A stretch of 64,000 bases of DNA from Takakia lepidozioides (Eukaryota > Streptophyta > Takakiopsida > Takakiales > Takakiaceae). The notes below the pieces were generated by a model that was not told the DNA's origin, did no database searches, and saw only the letters and a list, made by a program, of their open reading frames with translations. The stretch covers positions 59,210,001 to 59,274,000 of the forward strand of contig CM060733.1 of NCBI GenBank assembly GCA_030704615.1. Direction: 5' to 3'. The translations under genes were made by a program, and so were the position numbers. Positions 18,708-30,060 of the stretch are shown here, piece after piece (position 1 is the first letter of the stretch; the number at the start of each line of letters is the position of its first letter).

Positions 18708-21550
18708 TCAGCAGAAGCTGATTCGTAGCTCGCTGCATTCATCTGTTGCAGCGGCCAAGCAGCTCGACTGCGCACTACATACTTCCGAAGTATGTCCATC
18801 ACTGAGCCCCCGAGCTGTATTTTGTAGCTGCATGGATAGTTCAAGTGCAGAATTATCTGTGACTGCGGGTCGAGGAGGTGGGTGAAGACTGGAATTACTC
18901 CCATACCGGTAGCCACTCTTGCACTCACCATTGAAATTGAACTTGTCCAGTTGTACAGCCAATGGCCAGCTCAGGAGCTCCACAATTTTCGTGTTGCGAA
19001 GCCCACCGGCGTATAATCCTTTGAACCCTGGAATACAGTTGACGAGGGCAATGGTAGTGTTCACTGCTTCATCGTCATCCCCGCACACAAACTCGGTGTG
19101 AGGATTGTTCACGTCTGGAGTCTCTGTCAAGAGTTTCTGCATATCGAAATATTGATCTAGTATATCTCATGTCAGGTGCACAATATTGCAAATATACATA
19201 GTCGTCTCCTTGAACTGGTATATGATTAAATTGATAGCTTAGAGATCTCAGTTGACCAGTTCCAAAGAATACTAGGCCTGGCACCTTGTATAATTAGTAT
19301 AGTACACTAGTGTACACTAATTGACCAGCGTTTCCTCTCAAATCCATGGTGTTGGTTCCAACTTAGTCCAAGTTACAGACAATTTGAAAATTTTCCAGAT
19401 CTTTTTGCCTCACATTGCCTTATGACACTGCAAAAATTGATCTCCTCAAATGTACACACTGATCCACCGAAGGTACCAGCCGGAAGATATACATTTTTTC
19501 ACTAGCCTGCAGAATTCCCATGACATCCTATCACTGTACCTCACTAACGAGCTGCACTTGAGCATGAATATCCATGTGGTGCACATAGATCCATGCCTAG
19601 GAAGAGAAAAAAATAGAAATATTGAAAAAATGTTGACGCAGGCTGCCCAAGCGAGCATGAACTATGGTGTCTGATCTTCACCTTGAAGGGCAAAACAGAG
19701 GACAGACACCTGTTTGCACTTATCGTGAACAGATACTTGACCAGACGACCATACCGACAAGAAGATACAACTCAAACTTGTTACGAACACACATGACATC
19801 CATACCTTCCATTTATGCTCTAACGCAGAGATAGTCAACTCGTGATCTAATCCTCAGAGTTCGACATGCAAAGTATTACGCTTTTGTGTATAGGTACAGC
19901 AGTGCCTCAGATGAACGAATTCAAGCACTTACAGGGAAGGCGGTTTTGAAGGCAGTCGTCCATCGCACTCTAACCGCGTGACACAATGCTCTCTTGTTGA
20001 GGCAAACTGATGACACCTGGCCCCAGTTGCTCTCATTGAGAAAATAACCGATGTTGGTTGCATCCACGATGATTTTGTTACGGAGATGCTTCGCAAGAGA
20101 CATCAACAGTACTGCTCTGTCCTGCAGGGATCCCTGCCCAGATCCAAACCTTGGCATGCTCAGGATATGATCCACGTTTGACAATTCTCAGACCCGCACC
20201 TGACTAATTCATCTGAGCCTACTGTTAGCAGACGAAAAAGTTTCAGTGGGGTCAGAAACGAGGGAGGGACTTAAATATCAGCTCTAGATCTATGAGCTGT
20301 AATAGTGTTTATTAGATCAGCTCGCTAGGTTTTATGATTGGTGCTTGCAATGGTGTCAAATTGTAAACTTGTCTAGGCAGAGTGATTGATTGGACTGGAG
20401 GGCGGATCACGTGCAGTCAAGTTTGAGAAGACAGCAGGCCTCGAAAACCACCAATCCAATGTACAAATAAAACTTTATAGCTCCCAAAAGTCGTGCGAAT
20501 ATTCATGATGTACATATGTCGGATTAGGTGATCGACGGCTCATTCCAGAGTTGCTCAATATAGTGTAGTTACAGAGTTGCTATCTAGAAAGATTTAGCGA
20601 GAGAGTGCTCGAGAAACAGACAGATGATGATCGGCTATCGGAATGCATATCTTATAAGAAAGGAGCTCACCTCAGACACACCACAAAATAGACAAAAAAT
20701 CACGTGCGTTAAAGGTAAGCTTCTCGTGTTCACGACCATTTTACCTACAACTTAGGCGAACTCGATTGAAAAGCAATCGCTAGGAAGCAAGACACATTAA
20801 ACCACTGTAATTTAAAGAAACAGAGCTCTGGAAGAGTCCGACTCTTGAAAAGAGTCCTGAGAAGTGTATCCTGGCATGACTCGACCATGATCACTGCTGG
20901 AAAGAGGCTCAGAAGAACTGCAGCTGCCTACTTGTGCACATGATGGCAAGTTATCTCGCATTCAGCTGCCCTGACCTGTGTTCACATAAGGTTCAAACGT
21001 GAATTGTCCAGATGTAGACCTGCAGTCTACGAGTGATGATCACCTGCCGGGTCAGCATTCACCCCGTGGCAATACGTTTCGGGAAGAATGGAGGGTACAT
21101 CATACTTGTATCAGTATGTTTTTGGCACTCTCTTCCCGAAAACCCGTGCAGGTTCATCCAACCCAGGATTCAAATTTCAAATGAATCGACACAAAATTTC
21201 AAAGATAGTTGCATATCGTTGTACACTTCAGATTATAGATATCTCTAGAGCTGAAGGAGTAATATGACCGTGCATGTACGTGCAGACGAATATCGCAAAC
21301 TTACGGAGGGGCCCCAGATGATGATGTCCCCCGCAGCAGCAGCGTCCGCATTCGACAAGCCCTTTACTGCAAGATGCAATGGAATTTGCTTGGAGATCTC
21401 TGCAGCAGCCACGGCCGCTTTTTCGACATCTCGGGATCCGACGATTACTCTAAGGCCTGCATTAGCAAAATGGGCGGCGAGCAGACCTCCCCTCGTGCCT
21501 GTGCCTGGGACCACTGATATCGTTAATGCCTTCAGGTCGAGCGCCGCCAT
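18708..21550 (-). CDS. NADP oxidoreductase, coenzyme F420-dependent-like (spliced)
   Basis: Exon 1 (21550-21305, 82 codons) starts MAALDLKALTISVVPGTGT and carries a Rossmann dinucleotide fold, G-T-G-T-R-G-G, then VIVGSRDVEKAA, the NADP-binding pattern of the F420_oxidored family. It ends at a GTAAGT donor. Exon 2 (about 20141-19933) has HLRNKIIVDATN, the family's second conserved strand, and ends at GTAAGT. Exon 3 (19136-18929) has NTTIALVNCIPGFKGLYAGGLRNTKIVELL, matching the C-terminal motif of these enzymes. A GTGAGT donor follows, and the last exon or read-through end (to about 18708) is unresolved. In archaea such enzymes exchange hydride between NADPH and F420; the plant substrate is unknown. 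It is cytosolic as far as the N-terminus shows. Confidence 0.72.
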
Positions 21551-22049
21551 TCAGTGTCACTGGTCGGGAGGACCAGAGATAGAACGAGGCAGAATCACAG
21601 TGATCTAGCTGCTTAGCCGGAAGAGAGCAACTGAGAAGACATCGGACATAGACACACTTCACGAGAATGGAAGAACCCAAGAGCTTTCTATAGAGGTACT
21701 TGCAAGATATATATCTAGAGGAGGTGGAAATTACAACAGTTCACAGCTAGAGACTGGAGATTAACAGATCAAACTAAATTCGCTGCTGCAGCAGCAAACC
21801 CAGACCACAATATTGCGAAGACGAAAGAAGCAGCAGGACCCACAGATTTCTACAACGCAGGCGGTGAGATGTAGCACTCAGTGAAATGCAAAGAGGCATG
21901 GTAAGCACATTCTCTAGTGAAGCGCAACTTCGTCAGAAGTCCCCATGCCTTCAAGCCCACATGTGATGGCCATGGAAAGCGGCGGCATGGGCATGGGATG
22001 TGGGGACTGGGGACTAATCCCTTACTGTCATGAAAAAACAATATTTGTT

Positions 22050-23630
22050 TGTTTGTAATATGAGAATGCCACTAGGTAGTCTCTTGGCCGTTTTCATAAA
22101 CCAGTTGACTGAGGGGAGTTGGGGAGGAAGGTTCTGAACTGTGACTCAATTTTTGCAACAGTGGTTGACCACCTTGCCCGACTTTACTATCTTGACACCA
22201 TTACCAACCCTTCGTGATTTAGGTGAGGTTTGGTTCCAGGACAAAAACACTGTCTCTCATTCGGACCTGAAGAAGATGATGAATTTGAGGAGATAGCTTG
22301 TCCAGAGCGCCCTCGATGGCTATAAGGTGTTTACTATTATAACCTACCTTTAGGATTCTACTGGGTGTGGGGTTTCCATTTAGGGACTGCATGGCATCCA
22401 CCGGCTGCTGATGTGGCCTGTGTGTATTTGCAGACTTTTTCGAGGAAAACCTATAGAATGCTGGGACCCAGACGTTCCTGAGGAGAGGGCGCTTTTTCTG
22501 CGGTCACTACAACAAGTGTTCCGGTCAAGCCAGGCTCTTAGCGATCAGGGTTGGAGCTTCCGTATGCATCCAAGCATTTGTATGAGTTCTGTCATACAAC
22601 AGTTTTGCTCGGAAATATATGATACCTGTGTTGTGAGGAAGTACTGACGGCCGTTCTGCCTGGTCAGTGAAACATAGGTAAGGGGAACTGGGCCCTACTG
22701 GAAAAGGGTCCTACCTGGTTCAAGAAAAGCAAACTTTGGAAGAAAACATGTCATTTTATTCCGCAATTAGACAGAATGTAGTTGCACGGTCTGCATGTCT
22801 GCTGCATCCCACCAACTTGCTGTCCTTGCCAATATGAAGATGGCGAGTTGATATCTGTGCCTAAATTGCTCCACTGCTGCTTGTAGTCACCTTGCTTCAA
22901 GGTATACTCACTGTGAATGCATGGAAAAACAACAAACAGGGACTGCGTTCATGTGACACTTCTACCAGCAAGATGAAACCCTCTCGACAGATCCATGTAC
23001 GTTTCATTGCTGACTTTTCTTTGGGACCAGTTTCATGCTTCATTGACTATCGGTTGTGTATCTACCAGGATTGCATTGCATGGGTCTCAGCCTTAGTCAG
23101 CAAAAGAAAATATAGTAAGTCAGGAGAATGATGCTGTAGGTCATCAACAGCTTGGAACTCGATATGGCTACATTTTTTGCAGTGGAGTGGAGGTATGTAC
23201 AGCAGTGGCTGGAGCTACATGAGCTCTTTATAGGCCCTTGCATGGAGGTGCCAATGAGGCCAAACACCGAAGATGACATTTTAGTGAATTTTTTGTGTAA
23301 ACTTGGAGCCACAACCTTGCCACATATGTGCAGCAATTGCCTTGCATAGCGAAGTCCTTGTTGGGGTCTTAGGAAGAGGAGGATGGGGACGAGGAGGAGG
23401 ATGATGACAAGCCCCAATAAGGCCTTTGTTGTGCCAGATGATTGTCGCATACATGAGAACATATGCAGAAGGCTTAGTTTTGCAATTGTGGCTCCGAGTT
23501 TACGCACAAGCATTCACTGAAGTGTCATGTTGGAAGGTTTGGCAATGGACATGCTCTGAGCAATGGCGTCGACCCTCCTTGCCAGGAGGAGGACGAGAAG
23601 GAGGAGTAGTCTATGTTTCTCAAAAAGCAT
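22050..23630. other. No gene identified
   Basis: Short ORFs occur on both strands (for example 22411-22647 + and 23152-23349 +) but none shows a motif, and splice signals cannot be linked to them. It may include exons of an unknown gene. Confidence 0.4.
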
Positions 23631-23637
23631 CCAACAG

Positions 23638-23880
23638 TTGGCCCAGTGGTTAGGGCACAAGGCAGCCTTTACAAGTGGGTCATGGGTTAATAGCCACATA
23701 TATGTATGTCAGATGTCACCCCTCATGGCAAACCCAGCTATGAAAGGTGGGTAACTAGATTAACTGGTTACTTAATACGTGGCTACCTGGGAACGTCCGA
23801 GTCCTTGGGGGAGGGTTGGGCACCTGCGTTGCCCGGGTTATGTATAGGGGAAAGCCCCAAGTGATGGAACCTTCCCCAGC
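23638..23880 (+). mobile_element. tRNA-derived SINE, copy 1
   Basis: TGGCCCAGTGGTTAGGG (from 23639) is an RNA polymerase III A box and GGGTTAATAGCC (23684-23695) a weakened B box, 46 bp downstream as in tRNA genes. The flanks do not make an acceptor stem, so this is a SINE head rather than a tRNA. The body continues to about 23880 with no clear tail. Confidence 0.6.
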
Positions 23881-23913
23881 TTATAGCAAGTTAAAGCAGA
23901 TGTCCCTTCTGTT

Positions 23914-23947
23914 CGGAGGTCCCTTCCATTTGTGGAAGGGAGCTCCG
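23914..23947. ncRNA. 15-bp hairpin with TTTG loop
   Basis: CGGAGGTCCCTTCCA (23914-23928) pairs with TGGAAGGGAGCTCCG (23933-23947) with a single G-G mismatch. It lies between the SINE and a longer fold-back 75 bp further on; transcription is unknown. Confidence 0.55.
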
Positions 23948-24020
23948 TTGAACGGCTGTAGGTTCTGCGTCAGAAGGTATGTCAGATAATATATGAAGAA
24001 ATTAGAAGTGTTTTACATGT

Positions 24021-24135
24021 AGGGGAAGGGCAGCTGACTCAGCCCTTCCACCATTTAAGAATGTGTGACCGAGGGCGGTAGCCCTAGTTCACGCGCTCAA
24101 AAATGGGGGAAGGGCTGAGTCAGCTGCCCTTCACC
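24021..24135. ncRNA. Long fold-back (35-bp arms): pre-miRNA-like or MITE
   Basis: The arm at 24022-24056 (GGGGAAGGGCAGCTGACTCA...) is complementary to 24101-24135 at 33 of 35 positions, with a 44-base loop. The pairing extends weakly outward (ttac/gtaa). Size, near-perfect pairing and loop suit a plant microRNA precursor, but the short arms could equally be a fold-back transposon. No known mature miRNA sequence was recognised. Confidence 0.55.
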
Positions 24136-24199
24136 GGCGTAAGAAACCAACCTGCCCCTTCATGCCCCACCTCACAATTGTCAGCTTACGAATTTCGTA

Positions 24200-27100
24200 A
24201 GGCCCTAAGTGTCTTATGCCTGACGTAAGGTGCGTCCTCGTGTCAGGATGAAAACTTTCCGTCTAAGAAGGTAATGATTTTAAGAGAGGATATTTCTAGG
24301 TGGTTTTTTACGGCTTTTAGAAGGTGTCCAGTTCCAGATGGAAGTCTATGGCCCTTCGGGATGAAGTGACACCACAAGTTACAGAAATGACTTCTCTGCA
24401 GTGTCACAACTGCTTGGGAGGAGGTCACCTTCTGTTACTGTGCCGATTTTGCATTGCCTGAATTGAGAAGCTGAGCTTTGATTGTCAGGCCCAGTTTCTA
24501 ACTACTATTCAAGATGTGGTCATAGAAAGAAAAGCGGAGATAGCTGGATAGACTTATTTTGCATGAATCATCACTCAGAAATGATTTCATAGTTTGCATC
24601 TGGCGGATAGGAAGGTTGTTGTTTCTCCACGCCCAACACTTGTCCCAACCCTCCTACAAGAAAGAATTTGGAGAAAAAGAGGAGAGGAGGAAGACTCTTA
24701 TCACAGGCTATGGCCCTGCCTGTGAAGTAGAGTTACCACAATGTCGAGCTCCTGTTACCACCGGTCCTAAACCAATGCCAACAGAATGGCCCCAGAATAT
24801 TGTGCCCGAACCAGCTGGCTTTATCAATTGCCGGAGCAGTGCTCTCCTTCACAAAAAATATCATCCAGTGAGACCGCAGTCGTCTCCAAGCAAGCTGAGA
24901 CGTCAGCTCCCTCGTCCTCCAAGTGCTTCCCAACCGGCATACGGTCCACGAGAGCTGGTAGCTGCAGCTGCTTTGTAATCTCTTGTCCTCTTTGATTAAG
25001 CTGTCAGCAACATTGACAATGCCAGCCCACTGGAACAGTTCCAAGCACATGCTCACCTTTGCAGCAGTATCTTCTGAAGGACCTCCAAAATCAGCTGCAA
25101 CTCCATGGGGCAGAAATAGTTAAGACAGAGGAGCAACTGTTTGCAGGCCCGCCTCAAAGGGGGTCTGTTGAAGTGAGCAAGAACCCAGAGAGTGATGTCC
25201 AAGGTGTCTGCCATACTTGCTGGCTATGGAGGAAAGGCAGCTGGATGCAAAATGTCTGATCTTCAAGGGTGAAAAATAGAACATATCTGTAGGCCAATGT
25301 CAAGACCTTTTGGAGAGACATTTCACCCAGCATATGAAGGGGAACTCCATGTTTCCCAAAGAGATGGTCACCAGTTTTCTTTCCTTAGAATTACGGGACT
25401 TCAATGAAAGTGTGTTTGTCATCGTTGGATGGGGGCCATGCCAAAAGTTCGATCAAATCTGGTTGGTTCGCCATTGGAAGTGGCTCATGCATTAAGGTCT
25501 GTTAAGCCCTTGGCTTAATGACCAGTAGCAACCAGCTTTTGGGACAAACGATGGCTGGTCACATGAATGGAATGCTGCAGTGGTCAGATAGGAACCATGT
25601 AATGATATATTGTGTCAGATAGATGGACCCATTGCAGTCCTCTACAAACATGTGGAGCTCGTTCCCTGTTCCACTCAACAGCTTCTTAAAAGTGAAAAGT
25701 TATGAAATCTCAAAGACTACTCAAGGATGACCATGAAGTGTGGGAGAAATTTGTAACGGTCGTCTGATTTCATGCAACTGAGAATTAGCTGCTGGTAACT
25801 TCATCAGTAGATGGGCTCATGTGCACCAAAGGCGACAGTAACGATGGTGAAGGATTGGAATCAGTGTGTCCCATCCTCTCTCTGTTTATTGTTGACTGAG
25901 TTTGTTCCCATATTCTGGTGACTTGTTTGCTGATTAAAATCGTCTTCGTCTCCCTGTTTTTGCGAAGCAATAATCACCACTACTCAGACCATGTCTACTC
26001 ACATTGGAGTATCTTGTGTTAACACCTTCATGTCACATGGTAGATGGAAAAGACCTTCTCAATTTATATGAGTGCGAGATATCTGTCACAGCAGTGATTT
26101 CTTACCATTTTTGAGCTGTGACAAAGTTAAGCTTCTGGCTGCTTCGGCAGGTTCAACTTCAAGAATCTGACATAGTCAGATTCTGAACAAACTTTGTACA
26201 TCAAGAAACCCCAACCAAAACCTCATCCACGTCCTCGAGCTGCCAACCTCATCTGTTGGTCCAGGTTGAGACCCTATTATTGGATTTGCAATCCAATGTC
26301 TGAGCCTTTGAGGTTATGTCTGCCAATGATCAAAGGCTTTGCAGGGTAGGCCTCTTCTTGGGAGTTGGACTACCCAAAGCTTGTGAACTGTGGCCTCTGT
26401 CCACCATTGCATTACTAATACAGCTTTATGTTTGTGTTCAACCGCATCTGTGTATGGGCATTCCAAATTTCGACAGTGACCATCATGCTGGATGCTTCCT
26501 TGGTGGTCATCCCTGGAGCATGGAATAGTGCTGGCAGGAGCTCTTTAAGATCCTTCACAGTGGTTGGACTCGAGCACTCTTAAGGTATGCTTTCTTCATG
26601 TAGGATGCAAAGGAGGGATTTTAACTGGCTGTTTTGACTTTTGGATTATACTCATTGATGAGTTGAGTTAGTCGTCTGTCCTAAGCAGGCCATGAAAGGA
26701 GGATGCCCAAGGCTTTTCCCCTGGAATTTACAAGGCACTTGGGAGGGTTGATGATGGGGCTTGGTCTTATTAATATTGTGGCTGCTCAGCTGTATATATC
26801 CTTGTGGCTTTCAATGACCTATGAAAAATCTCCCAAGTACAAAAACAAATTGCACACAGAGGTCCATTGGTTGGTTGAATCCTCCTCGGGTGAAAAGAAA
26901 GCTACTTGCCATGACACAAGGTCGAGAACAGTGTGGTGATGGTGCCATCATGGATACCAGAGTGCAGGTCTAATTTTGATGTTGGAAGATTAACAGGAAA
27001 AAGTGCGTACTACTCGCAACGAGCCTGATTAGATGGGCAATCTTGTCATCGCTAGTTTAGCATCTTGGGCCTGTTCACACATACAGCTAAGTTTAACCTA

Positions 27101-27765
27101 GCACCTGACATGGCAGCTTGGTGCAAGGGTATCGGCCCACACATACAGTTAACAATCCATGTCAACAGCTAACATCGCTAGAGGTTAGATAAATTACTCC
27201 TCACTGCTAATTTAACAGCTGCAAAAGGCTCATATCATAACAGTTATCATTTGTAATTTCAAGATCTACATGTAGCAAGTATTATATTTTATTCTTTGAA
27301 AGTTTTCATTGGTGCTTGGTCTAGCTAGCTTATCATGCACTTGATTTACACATTTGCACTTCCCTATGAACCCTTAAACAAATGCAGCTAGCCTGCTGTG
27401 GTCACAACTATGTTAACTTAGCGACATTCCTCTTACCTGCATGTGTGAATGGGCCGTTTAGTTTAGGACATGTTTAATTGTGTTGCTTCAGATATACCCC
27501 TAGAGTGACTTGGATGGACGTTGTCTGAAGCTACACTACAACTCTATAAACAAACCTGTCAATATCCCAGTTTCTGGAATGGGGGTTAGCCATGGAGCAT
27601 AGAATAACACTGGCAATAGTGTCTTCAGTCCCTCAACTGTGGGAAACCATGCTGGCAAGGTGTGGCTTGTTTGATGTAAAACCACCCTGCTTGAGGGTTT
27701 TTCTTCAAATAGGACTGATCAGTGAGGGCTGGTGTAACACCATGAAGGCATCACCCATTTTCAAG
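24200..27765. other. No gene identified
   Basis: About 3.5 kb with only short unmotivated ORFs (for example 24559-24978 + and 26316-26528 +). A CTTACGAATTTCGTAAG palindrome lies at 24185-24201. It could be intron or intergenic sequence. Confidence 0.4.
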
Positions 27766-27769
27766 TCAC

Positions 27770-28489
27770 ATGCAGCTGGACTGCAATGTAATTGATATGG
27801 CTGCAGTGTGTGATGCCCTCTGCATAACCTTAAAGAAGTGGCCTAAACAGAGCAGGGTCAGGCCTGCTGCTCCAGCCTCGCTAATCCAAGCCTTCCAAGG
27901 CGTAACCTTCTTTTTTGCATGGAAAAACATGTTGAGAACTGGCATTGGATTAGTCATGCATGTCTGTGTCAGATTTCAAGATCAAAATAGGGAGTCTGCA
28001 ATGAAACCCTGTTGCATTATGCCACCTCGGAGTCACCATCACTACATCACCAGCAATCCTACTGCCAAATTTGCACACCAAAGTGCCAAGAAATCCCTCT
28101 TTAGTAAGTGTCAGCTGACCACAAACTTGCCCAAGTCTTTGGAATCAAGCAAGGGGGACTTGAGCAAATTTGGGTCTTTGCTTCTGCAGGCTCTTTGCAA
28201 GCAAGACCCAAATTTGCACCAGTCCCCCTTCCTCTGTAAGCCTCTCTCAAGGCCCAGCAAAGGTTACTTTTCCCTCGCCTCTGCAGTTATTTTTACCCTC
28301 CCCCCTTCTCCGAAAAGCAAAACAAAACCAAACAAAACAGAAAGTAGAACAACTCCAGGGTGGGGATGCTCTATCCCTGCTGGCCTGGTGGCAAGACACA
28401 TGAGTACAATGATGCAACAAGGCACAATGCAGGAATGCTTGCATCATGTCTGTGAAAGTTTGTTCTCTTCACAGTACTTACATGTATGA
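27770..28489 (+). CDS. Unknown 239-codon ORF (probably not a gene)
   Basis: This is one of the longest open frames in the window, but its product has no recognisable domain, is rich in Ser/Lys/Pro, contains a meaningless KSKTKPNKTES run from a purine-rich stretch, and is overlapped by the strong 28151-28230 hairpin. No splice sites or 5' context support it. I list it for completeness only. Confidence 0.15.
   Translation: MQLDCNVIDMAAVCDALCITLKKWPKQSRVRPAAPASLIQAFQGVTFFFAWKNMLRTGIGLVMHVCVRFQDQNRESAMKPCCIMPPRSHHHYITSNPTAKFAHQSAKKSLFSKCQLTTNLPKSLESSKGDLSKFGSLLLQALCKQDPNLHQSPFLCKPLSRPSKGYFSLASAVIFTLPPSPKSKTKPNKTESRTTPGWGCSIPAGLVARHMSTMMQQGTMQECLHHVCESLFSSQYLHV
28151..28230. ncRNA. Candidate microRNA-type hairpin
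   Basis: The 5' arm 28151-28183 and 3' arm 28199-28230 pair as follows: AAGGGGGACT with AGTCCCCCTT (10 bp), a 4-base internal loop (TGAG/CACC), CAAATTTGGGTCTT with AAGACCCAAATTTG (14 bp), one bulged T, then GCTT with AAGC. The terminal loop is about 15 bases. The total of 80 nt with about 28 paired bases and a single small internal loop meets the usual shape of a plant precursor. The strand and mature product cannot be told from sequence. Confidence 0.55.
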
Positions 28490-28897
28490 GGCAGCTTTGT
28501 CCATCAACCCAACCCAATCGATCCATTCAAACCCACCGAAGTTTGCGTGAATAAGAGTCCATTTCCCTTGTGGGTACGCTCCCTTATTTTGCTTTTCCGG
28601 AGGTGGGCTCCAATTGCCATACTTGTGTGCAAACTGTGAACATGTTGGCAGAAAGTACCTTCTCACATACAACTACCAAGGATCTTTCGGCAGGTCTGAT
28701 TATGCAAATATAGCATCAATTATTATTCAAGTATTGTTCGACCCTCGAGAATTGATTATTAACCATACCGCCCCTTGCCTACAACCCCCCCCCCGGCACA
28801 TTCTACCGCCCACAGTCCAACAGGATGGAGTTCTCAATGCGCTACCATCTCCGGCCCTTATTGTAGTGCTACCCTTTCTAATTCTATGCCTGCAGCT

Positions 28898-28996
28898 GGA
28901 GAGCCCATTGCTGAAAGGGAGCAGTACCTGCAAGGGGAAGAGGCTCCTATTTACGCTAACTTCGGTTGGCGTCATATATATATATATATATACACC
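28898..28996 (+). mobile_element. Structured mini-retroposon, copy C
   Basis: GAGCC (28901-28905) pairs with GGCTC (28942-28946). The second inner hairpin reads CCT-GCAA-GGG. The 3' hairpin ACGCTAAC-TTCG-GTTGGCGT (28953-28972) is fully paired because both sides changed relative to copy B's stem. A (TA)n tail follows. A possible short duplication (cctgcagc / cctgcggc) flanks it. Confidence 0.72.
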
Positions 28997-29298
28997 TGCG
29001 GCCATGAATAATTTAAAAATATATTAAAAAATTACATATGTTTTCTGATTGTACAGATTATAAAAAAGCAAGTGACTAACTCATTAGTAAATAAATACCA
29101 TACTGCAGTATCAGGTATGAAATAATAAATATATAGTGGCCGGTGCGGCCTGACCCACAAAATGATGATTCCGGTATGGACCATCCAAGAATAATAATCA
29201 TTGCACAAGCCCCCAGCTCACTAGCGAACATCCAAGACCTACCTTTCCATATTTTTACCTCCGCACTGACATCGGTTTAAGCGCAATTTAACCACATC

Positions 29299-29353
29299 CC
29301 GGAAGTGGCTCCTATTTACGCTAGCTTCGGCCGGAGTCTTCTCTCTCTCTCCA
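29299..29353 (+). mobile_element. Structured mini-retroposon, copy D (partial, TC tail)
   Basis: Only the 3' half remains: GGAAGTGGCTCCTATTTACG, CTAGC-TTCG-GCCGG, then GAGTCTTCTCTCTCTCTC. Its tail groups it with copies E and F rather than with the AT-tailed copies A-C. Confidence 0.65.
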
Positions 29354-30060
29354 ACCTCATTTCGGTCTTTAAAAAAAAAAATTAAAAGGGGAGGACGCCC
29401 TGTTATTCATATCAGTTAATTAAAAAATGAGGAATATTATTTAGCTGATGATGGGACCCAAGGGCTGTCCCCCAAATTCCCTCATGAGCCCCAGAAATGA
29501 TGGCCGGCTACCTATTTAATAATACACGGGAGCGGATGGACAGAGACTCGGGAATGGATGAATACTGTTCGCTGGTGGTCTTGATTGTAGCATGAGTAGG
29601 TTAGGTGGCAGTCCGACACAACCGGCGAGCGCGCGGGGCACGCCGCCTGCCGTCCGGTCGGACGGGACTGAACTCCGATCCCGATTGGCTCCGTTCCCCG
29701 TTCTGTCGCGATCTGTCGGGGCTTTTGGTGGTCCGGACAGAGGTGGATGAACTGGAGCCTCGGGATGAACGAAGAATGAGTCATAAATATGGACGGGCAG
29801 GCGGATGGATGGGCGGGATGGACGAACGAAAGGAGGTGGGGTGTGGATGAAGAAAGTTGGAGGGAGGGGATGTAACGGGTTCCGTTGCAGCCCATGATTG
29901 GGGTTGCTGTTACCCAAAATACTGCGCCCGCACTTTGTCGTTCAACCCTCGGTTGACTCAGTTATCCTAACAGCTCCCTGCCAGCTGTGCCCTCCACATT
30001 AACTTATTATTATTTTAATATTAATCCTATTATTATAGCATATATCCGGGGTACGCTGAG
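29354..30060. other. No gene found; GC-rich stretch
   Basis: 29520-29900 is G/C-rich with gatgga and cggtc words and long overlapping ORFs on both strands that carry no motif. Nothing can be assigned. Confidence 0.4.

Noticed and set aside
23914-23947. miR319-type precursor, because of GAAGGGAGCTCC
   Set aside because: Only 12 bases match the miR319 core from memory, the hairpin is far too short and the sequence is explained by the local palindrome.
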